A DNA stretch of 64,000 nucleotides from Dillenia suffruticosa (lineage: Eukaryota > Streptophyta > Magnoliopsida > Dilleniales > Dilleniaceae). Shown here piece after piece: positions 57,767-64,000 of this stretch (its first letter is position 1; each line of letters opens with the position of its first letter). The notes under the pieces were generated by a model. It saw only the letters and a program-made list of their open reading frames with translations. It was not told the DNA's origin and did no database searches. The translations under genes and the position numbers were made by a program. The DNA is taken from positions 5,011,001 to 5,075,000 of the forward strand of contig JAVTVX010000012.1 in the NCBI GenBank assembly GCA_033439265.1. The letters run 5' to 3'.

Positions 57767-58387
57767 CCTCAAATATTTAAATATTTAAATATTTTTATAT
57801 TTATGAAATTTTAAATTAAATATAAATATTTAATATTTATAAGAAACTTATATTAATATTTAAATTAAATATTAAATTAAAATACTAACTATTAAAATAT
57901 AAAATATTTAATATATAATTATTAAATTATAATTATAATATTTAATAATTTAATTTAAGTAAACTTATAAATATTAATATTTAATTTAAAAATTTCTAAA
58001 CATAAAACATTTACATATTTAATTTAAATATTTAAATAATATTAAATATTTTAAATATATAAATATTATTTCATGACTATGCTTATTTAAAATATTTAAA
58101 TATTTTAAAATATTTAATATTATATGATATTGAGTGTTGGGCTATTATATAGTATTGAGCATTAGGCTATTAAATAACAAGAATAACAAAAAATAGTTGT
58201 AACAGAAATGTGAATATTTAAGTGGATGTGTGTCAAAACTAGAAAAGATAGAATTAGAAATAAAGACATTTGTAACAAATTAGAAATTAGTTCAATTGTG
58301 AATAAAATGTGAAAGTGTCATGTAAAGTGATTTGGGTATGTGCAAAAAAAAAAATATACTGATTAGAAAAATCGAGAACTTAAATAT

Positions 58388-58522
58388 AGGAGATTTAGTA
58401 CGCGTAGAGATGTACCATTGAAAAATTGGATACAACTTCTCTGTAAAAACATAATAATTAAGAATTTAGATAAAAAGATGGTTTCGGATAAGAATGAGTG
58501 ACGTAAAGGAATTCACACAAAT
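58388..58522 (+). pseudogene. LINE C-terminal relic inside the inverted-repeat element
   Basis: One frame reads RRDVPLKNWIQLLCKN, NLDKKMVSDKNE, a stop, and RKGIHTN. This resembles the conserved tail after reverse transcriptase in plant non-LTR elements (GRP-K-W...L...W-R-K-x-I-H-x-A-D-P). Very degenerate. Confidence 0.4.
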
Positions 58523-58819
58523 TAAACGAATATATTTTATATATTTTTTTATTTATCTTTTGTTTTAATTATTTTCATATTTATCTCTCAAATGATCGGT
58601 TCTAATTACTTTTGTTGCTATCGTGTAAACTTATTTAAATTAAATTATTAAATATTGTAGTTTTAATTTAATATTAAAATATTTTATATTTTATAATTTG
58701 ATATTTAGTATTTTAATTTAATATTTAATTTAAATATTATTATTTTTATAAAATATTAAACATTTATATTTAATTTAAAATTTTATAAATATAAAAATAT
58801 TTAAATATTTGTGGTGGAG

Positions 58820-59215
58820 AGGGAGAGGAGAGGCGCAAATGCGCCTGGGAGATGGAGAGGGAGAGGGAGTGTGGGAGAGAGAGAGGGAGAGGGAGAGGGA
58901 GACAGAGAGGGAAAGGGAGAGTGACAGGCGAGGGAGAGATAGAGAGTGAGAGGGAGAGAGACAGGCGCATTTAAATGCGCCTGGGAGAGGGAGAGGGAGA
59001 GGGAGAGGAAGAGGGAGAGGGAGAGAGGCGCATTTATGCGCCTGAGAGAGGAGAGGGAGAGGGAGTGTGGGAGAGAGAGAGATGGAGGGGGAGAGGGTGA
59101 GAGACTGGCGAAATGACCCTGGTAGTGGTAGAGGGAGAGAGACAGGCGCATTTAAATGCGCCTGGGAGAGGGAGAGGGAGTGGGAGAGAGACGGGATGAC
59201 GTTGAAAGGAAGAGA
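58820..59215. repeat. GAGGGA minisatellite with embedded palindromes
   Basis: Irregular GAGGGA/GAGA units are interrupted by four inverted repeats: 58831-58846, 58962-58983, 59026-59043 and 59143-59164. Two are perfect 22-bp palindromes of CAGGCGCATTT with its complement; two are shorter. The opposite arm keeps only a remnant (GAGCGCATT near 57695). Confidence 0.8.
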
Positions 59216-59351
59216 GAGACATCAGCATCTTTTGCCGACCACTGTTTGAAATCGATTTCTCCGTCAAAATCTACGTGGATTGGGAAGAAAAAAAACCACC
59301 ACACATTTTTTGAACTTTGTGTAATTTTTTCATATTTTTTCTAAAATAACC

Positions 59352-62214
59352 GGCTAAAAAATTCTTGTTTTTTTTTTTTTTTTTTTGGTATAAATGAATA
59401 CTTGTCATTAATTAATTAATATTTAAATTTTGTTTGATTAATATGATATAAATATCAAGAAACTTATTAAAAGATTGATTTTCTGAAATCTTTTTTCTCT
59501 ATTTTTAATATTTGATTTTAATATTTTTTATTAAGAGAATAGAATATCGATAATTCAATTCAAAAAAATTTAATGACAAAAAATTCTCTATATTTCCAAG
59601 CCCAGGAGACTAAACTGTTTTCCATGCATGTTTTTTAAAATATAGATTCAAATTTTAATAATTTTTATTTATTCTATAATTTATATAAAAAACTATCTTA
59701 TATTATATAATTTTAAATTTATAAATCTCTTAATACAATAAAAAAATAAAAAAAATAAAGCCAGCATCTCATTACTTTCATTCTCGTATTAATATAAGCG
59801 AATTCTCTTGTCCACTCAACTCAACACTCTCCGGACTTTGCCTTCTAACGTTGCTTTAACGACACACAGAATTTTCTCCCAAGCATTGGGAAGAGGACAA
59901 AACTAAAATAAAAATGTTTTCTTGTTTTCTGGAAAACAAAAACGATTTTGAATTATTTAATTAATCGTTTAAGATAAATTTTTTTATTAAAACAAAAATA
60001 AATGAATTTGATCAAGGGTAAATATCTTTAGTCTGATAGTGACATGATTAAATCCCCCCACCTAAATCGCCGTGACCCCTCTTTATCATCGATACGATGT
60101 ATGCACCGATAAATAGTTGATTTGATATAAAAAATATTAAATTTTTTAATTAAATTTTAAATTTAAATTTTAAATTTCCAAACATTTCTAACTTTTACAA
60201 AGATGGCTCTACACAAAAGGACATATATGATTGGACAATGATAATTTGGGGTTAGAATTTAGTCCCACAAAATTTATTCTTTCCCCTTCCGTGATTCAAT
60301 TTAGAAAATTTTTCATATTCCATATTTGATGATAGTAATTTTTATCTATTTTGTATTTTAGAGAAATGGAAAGAGAGGAGGGAGAAAATAGTCCAAAAAA
60401 GGTAAGAAAAAATATTAGTATTTTTTTTTATTATTTGGTTTACTATTTTTTGGATTTTTGCCTTTCTTTTTACTCTACTCTCAAATGGAGTGGCATTTAC
60501 TACTACTTTAACAATAAATGTTACCATATCTTATATTTTAGAAGGAAAAAAATATTTGGGTGACAAACTTAAAACTGAGTGAAGGTTTGCCTTTTTAAAG
60601 TAATATTTTAGTTGTTTTTTCCTCCAACCATATCTTTTTAAAAAGATATGTATATGAATTTACGATAAATACGGTTTAAAATATTATTTAAAATGTTAAA
60701 AAAGTTATAAAAATTTCAAAACTACTACTAAAAATCCTTACAATAATATTATTCCTCTGTAATAAATTAATACTCTTACCCTTTTTAAATCCTTGCCTCT
60801 GCATATTATATTTACCATCTTAAAATAAATTTTAACTTTGTACTAAAATTGAACTTTTTAAAATAAGACATGATACTTAGAATCTTTTGCGGGAGATCTT
60901 TCAATGAGAACAAGGGTTTGAGTTTAATCTAAAGTTATGCTTCTTGGCAGGTACCTGGTGTCCTTAAACTTAAAAGTGCCCTTCAAATTTAGGTGAGAGT
61001 TGACCTATGGTAGAAATCGAGAACCTTTGGTAGAGTGTTTAATCATCTCATCAACCCTTGTGGTTGTGGTCACCCTTTAATTATTTGCCCTCATTATGGC
61101 CATGTGACTCCATTATGTATATCTGTGGGATTACCAAGGATGATAAATAGAAAGTTCATTTTTGCTATGATTAGGGAATCCATTTTTTCGGATGATTTAT
61201 GCATGATTTTGATGGCTTTCATATACACTAATATCCAAAATTTAAGCTTAACACTCCAATAAAGCTTAAATTTTTTATTTTAATTAAAAATGTTAGACAT
61301 AAAATAAAATAAAATATATTGACGTAAATTGATTTTTTTATATAATATAAGAAAATTTAAATTCAAAATCTTTATTAAAAAAAATAAAAATAATGTCAGT
61401 TGAATTAAAACCGTTGATATTTTTAAAAATCAACGACAGTAGATTAGTTGAAGGCAATATAGAGAGTTGGAGCAATAAATGGTCTGAAATTTCCCTCATC
61501 CGTCGAAATTAGACAACTTTTATTGTTTCTCTTTCCATCGGCAACTTTTGTCAACATTTAAGGGTGTATATTTCGACACCCAACTATGCTTTGATCTCTT
61601 TAAATTTCATTTTCAATATAATGCCTGTAAGCTACTACCCGCCACCAGTGTCCTCATTTATTAGATTGTATTATTTTGTGCTCTTGAAGTCACCATGAAT
61701 AGTCAAAAAGCCCAATTAAAGTGAAAATGAATTTCAATTTTATGTGTTCTAAATGGTGATGACAATTTTCTTATGACATATACGCCCTAATTAAGGGCAC
61801 ATGATAATTTTGCTGCAAAGCCTGGCCGTGGTCTGTCTCTACCATCTTTCATTTTTCTAGCACCTCAATTTTTTTTTTTTTTGGGCTGGTCGAAATATCA
61901 AATATTTTGAAAATTTGAATGGATAGGAAACTCAAACTATGAAATATCAATTTTATATTTTGATGTTTATGTGTTAATTTCTAATTGGTCTAATAGTTGG
62001 ATATTGGTACTACTTAAGTAAGGATTCAAATTCGAGTTATGTGTATAAAAAAAATAAGTGTCGAGAAAGTTTTATTAATTAATGATCTAATCTAACTTAA
62101 ACTGGGTTTAGTTCGGCCAATGTGGTTACCAGATACAAGTGTTTTATAATATATATATATATATATACATATATCAACTATATATTTCGATGCTCATGTA
62201 AACTTGTTTATTTT
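59352..62214. other. Intergenic, no gene recognised
   Basis: A poly-T run lies at 59370-59386, a SINE-like tail relic at 60110-60185, and a 20-bp palindrome ATATCTTTTTAAAAAGATAT at about 60629. The open frame at 61035-61262 (plus) shows no domain. A poly-T run lies at 61869-61881 and a TA run at 62148-62168. Confidence 0.4.
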
Positions 62215-62405
62215 TTTTGATATTATATTAACCGGTATTTGGAGTCATATTTCGAGTAATCTAGTTTGAAACTTGCAGTGACCCATTTAGGGAATTATCT
62301 TCCTAACGTAGTCTGTTTCAATCCCAAATCGCAAGTCAAATTCGGGATCTTGGTTAAGAGATTTAGCGTCGTATCTTACTACGCCAACTGACCATTGGTA
62401 TGTGA
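62215..62405 (-). mobile_element. tRNA-derived SINE (best-preserved copy)
   Basis: On minus: TGGTCAGTTGGCGTAGTAAG (A-box region), then AACCAAGATCCCGAATTTGA (B-box region), TGGGTCACTGCAAGTTTC, CTCCAAATACCGGTTAATAT and an A-rich tail. The A-to-B distance fits an RNA polymerase III promoter. Confidence 0.7.
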
Positions 62406-62437
62406 ATTTGTTTATTCATAAACCATAAATCAACCCA

Positions 62438-62610
62438 ATCTGTGGATCTAATGGTAAAGTACTAAATTTCCTTAACCAAAATCTCGAATTCGAATTTTGA
62501 AAAAAAAAAAAATTGTTTAGAGTGTCAGTCCTTAAATTAGGGTTCATAATTAGTCGAATCAAATTAGTCGAATTTTCAAATATCGATTATTATGTACTAA
62601 AAAAAATAAA
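62438..62610 (+). mobile_element. tRNA-derived SINE
   Basis: TGTGGATCTAATGGTAAAG (A-box-like), AAATCTCGAATTCGAATTTTG (B-box region, 62481-62500), and the 3' block AATCAAATTAGTCGAATTTT followed by CAAATATCGAT, ending in an A-rich tail. Confidence 0.65.
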
Positions 62611-62724
62611 GAAAGATTCAAGGTAACTCAACACAAACCGATACTCATCAAGACTTAATTATTAAAAGACTTAGACTCAAACATTTTTTTTTGGATCAAG
62701 CTCAACTTGGGTTTCAATAATTCA

Positions 62725-62751
<27 letters not shown>

Positions 62752-62767
<16 letters not shown>

Positions 62768-62945
62768 GTATTATATCGATCGGTATCCGAAATAATACTC
62801 TAACTAATTTAGTTCAAAACTTGCAGTTACCCATTTAAGAGCGTTACCCTTTTAATATAGTTTTTTTCATACCTAAATTACGAGTCGAATTCAAAAACTT
62901 GGTTAAGGATTTAGCACCACAACTATCCGTTGGTTCAATTTACAT
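62752..62945 (-). mobile_element. tRNA-derived SINE with TA-repeat tail
   Basis: On minus: ACCAACGGATAGTTGTGGTG, TTGAATTCGACTCG, ACTGCAAGTTTTGAACTAAA, TATCGGATACCG-like 3' block, then the (TA)n run at 62731-62765. Aligns with the copies at 45.3 and 62.3 kb. Confidence 0.65.
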
Positions 62946-63270
62946 TTATGTGTAATAATTTAGTATGAATATAAAAATTTAATACAAATCGATCGGCTTA
63001 ATTTGCAAATTTAGTTTGTTTCATAAATGAGTTTTTTGGCCTCAAACCAAACTAATTTAAAATTATAACCTAAGGTTAAATTTTGATTGTTTAACAAAAT
63101 ATTTGTTACAAACTGATGAACGGATTATTTAAGTGGATGCGTTGTGTATTTTAGAACTCTAAAATTTTAGATTTGAATCCGATTAATAAAAATTATTTGT
63201 GCAAATATATATAAATATTTGTAGCTGTTTGATATTTCAGTGGTATTATAGTGATGGATTCATTTAGTTC

Positions 63271-63314
<44 letters not shown>

Positions 63315-63346
63315 ATGGATTCATCCCAAATTGAAGAAGCTCTCAG
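62946..63346. other. Flank of the hAT MITE, TA microsatellite
   Basis: AT-rich. GATGGATTCAT occurs on both sides of a TA run (63279-63311), a small duplication. The last bases before 63347 form the left target duplication. Confidence 0.4.
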
Positions 63347-63786
63347 CAATGTTATTAAAATCGGACCGAACCGTCAGTTCAACCCTTCTTTTAATAATTT
63401 TGCGATTCGGTTGAATAAAAATACCATTTTACAATTGAACCAAACTGAACCGACGATTCAACCACGGTTCAACCGTGAACCGAGGTTGAGGGTTAAAACC
63501 TAAAATAATATTTTTTTTAAGATTTTTTTTTTAATTTCTATGAGACGTGAAACTATCAATTTTTGATATTATGATTTTAATTTATATTTTATATGACTTT
63601 ATAATTTAGTTATTTAGTTCTTAATTATCAATATGAGTTTTAAAAGTAATTATTGATTATATATATATATATATTTAATTATTATTAAAAAATTAACGGT
63701 TCGAACATATGAATCCACGGTCCAATCGGTTCAATCATATTTTTTAATTTTACGGGTCAATACACGGTACGATTATGATAACATTG
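63347..63786. mobile_element. hAT-type MITE with perfect 8-bp target duplication
   Basis: 440 bp. Inverted ends are CAATGTTATTAAAATCG and, on minus, CAATGTTATCATAATCG. It is flanked by GCTCTCAG on both sides (63339-63346 and 63787-63794). The interior has ACGGTTCAACC-type subterminal motifs in both orientations. No protein. The 8-bp duplication identifies the hAT superfamily. Confidence 0.9.
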
Positions 63787-63794
63787 GCTCTCAG

Positions 63795-64000
63795 TAACAA
63801 CTCACATATCGGCCGGTGGCTTTCTCCATCTATGGAACCTGAGACAACAACTGAAGAAGACTGAGACAACAACTCAAGAAGAGGATCATCTGAAGTACCA
63901 AAAAGACTAAAGCAAATGGGGAGTCCTCGGGTTTCAATGCTAAACGTTCATTCAAAGAAATGTTATTGGGTCAAAGCAGTAATAGTCTTAGGATAGAAGA
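63795..64000 (+). other. Right edge, possible exon interrupted by the MITE
   Basis: Without the MITE and one target copy, 63312 onward reads MDSSQIEEALSNNSHIGRWL and ends ...TTTEED at a stop near 63874. A 22-24-bp unit (CTGAGACAACAACT...) is tandemly doubled there. No domain is recognised, so a gene is only possible. Confidence 0.25.

Larger units (their letters stand above)
57412..59351. mobile_element. Element with very long inverted repeats built of microsatellite and AT-rich DNA
   Basis: The outermost bases are GGTTATTT and AAATAACC. Inward, both arms share TTACACAAARTTCAAAAAATGTGTG, a CT-rich (left) or GA-rich (right) tract, CTCCACC, AAATATTTAAATATTTTTAT, and a long AT-rich block (57770-57990 against 58610-58815). 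Each arm is thus several hundred bases long. The middle holds a LINE relic. No transposase is seen. A clear target duplication is missing (GCTCAAAG and GCTAAAAA are only similar). A Mutator-like origin is possible from arm length but unproven. Confidence 0.7.

Noticed and set aside
57438..57788. Open frames of Ser-Leu or Arg-Glu repeats
   Set aside because: Direct translation of a CT/GA microsatellite in the left inverted arm.
61035..61262. 75-codon open frame on plus with several Cys/His
   Set aside because: CGCGHPLIICPHYGH-like spacing looked like a zinc finger but fits no known pattern.

Overview
The window looks like nuclear DNA from a flowering plant, probably a eudicot. It is very AT-rich. 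Its genes have GT-AG introns and belong to plant families: SRFR1, KAI2, subtilisin-like protease, DUF1645/MAKR-type and seed LEA-type. The space between them is packed with plant transposon relics (Copia, TRIM, L1-type LINE, tRNA-derived SINE, hAT, Mutator-like and CACTA-like). The species cannot be told from the sequence alone.

Layout. 1-1.7 kb: the 5' end of a Copia element on the minus strand, cut by the window edge. 1.8-7 kb: no genes, but a 56-bp-arm foldback, a degenerate minisatellite and an AT-rich MITE. 7.0-7.4 kb: the first two exons of an SRFR1 homologue. 10.9-12.5 kb and 23.1-25.7 kb: two tandem KAI2-type hydrolase genes on the minus strand with the same intron position. Between them lie a 5' fragment of U6 snRNA, an L1 with an inverted 5' half, 3 kb of AT-rich repeats, a 64-bp L1 insertion with a perfect target duplication, and a second copy of the 6.4-kb MITE. 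26.5-32.2 kb: a CACTA-like element, a broken PP2C exon and a TRIM with both LTRs. 33.5-34.6 kb: an intact intronless DUF1645/MAKR-type gene. 37.0-44.5 kb: a cluster of four copies of a cysteine-rich secreted peptide family, one of which appears intact. The fourth copy is split by inserted DNA that includes a Pack-MULE-like element. 45.5-46.5 kb: a hAT-like element carrying a lipid-phosphatase fragment. 48.0-48.3 kb: a small seed-maturation/LEA-like gene with an ACGT-core cluster upstream. 51.5-53.8 kb: an intact 754-residue subtilisin-like protease. 57.4-59.4 kb: an element with very long inverted repeats made of CT/GA and AT-rich sequence. 62-64 kb: SINEs and a hAT MITE with a perfect 8-bp target duplication.

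How things connect. KAI2 proteins are alpha/beta-hydrolase receptors for karrikins and an endogenous ligand; they act with MAX2 to degrade SMXL repressors. The two copies here differ at pocket positions 96 and 190, which suggests different ligand preference. The Pack-MULE at 42.5-44.3 kb carries a short fragment of an SMXL6/7/8-type gene, the target family of the sister strigolactone receptor, fused to part of a PPR gene; this proximity is probably chance. Most of the unusual content comes from transposons moving and combining gene pieces. The cysteine-rich peptide cluster, with one copy using a different signal-peptide exon, is the best candidate for undescribed biology.
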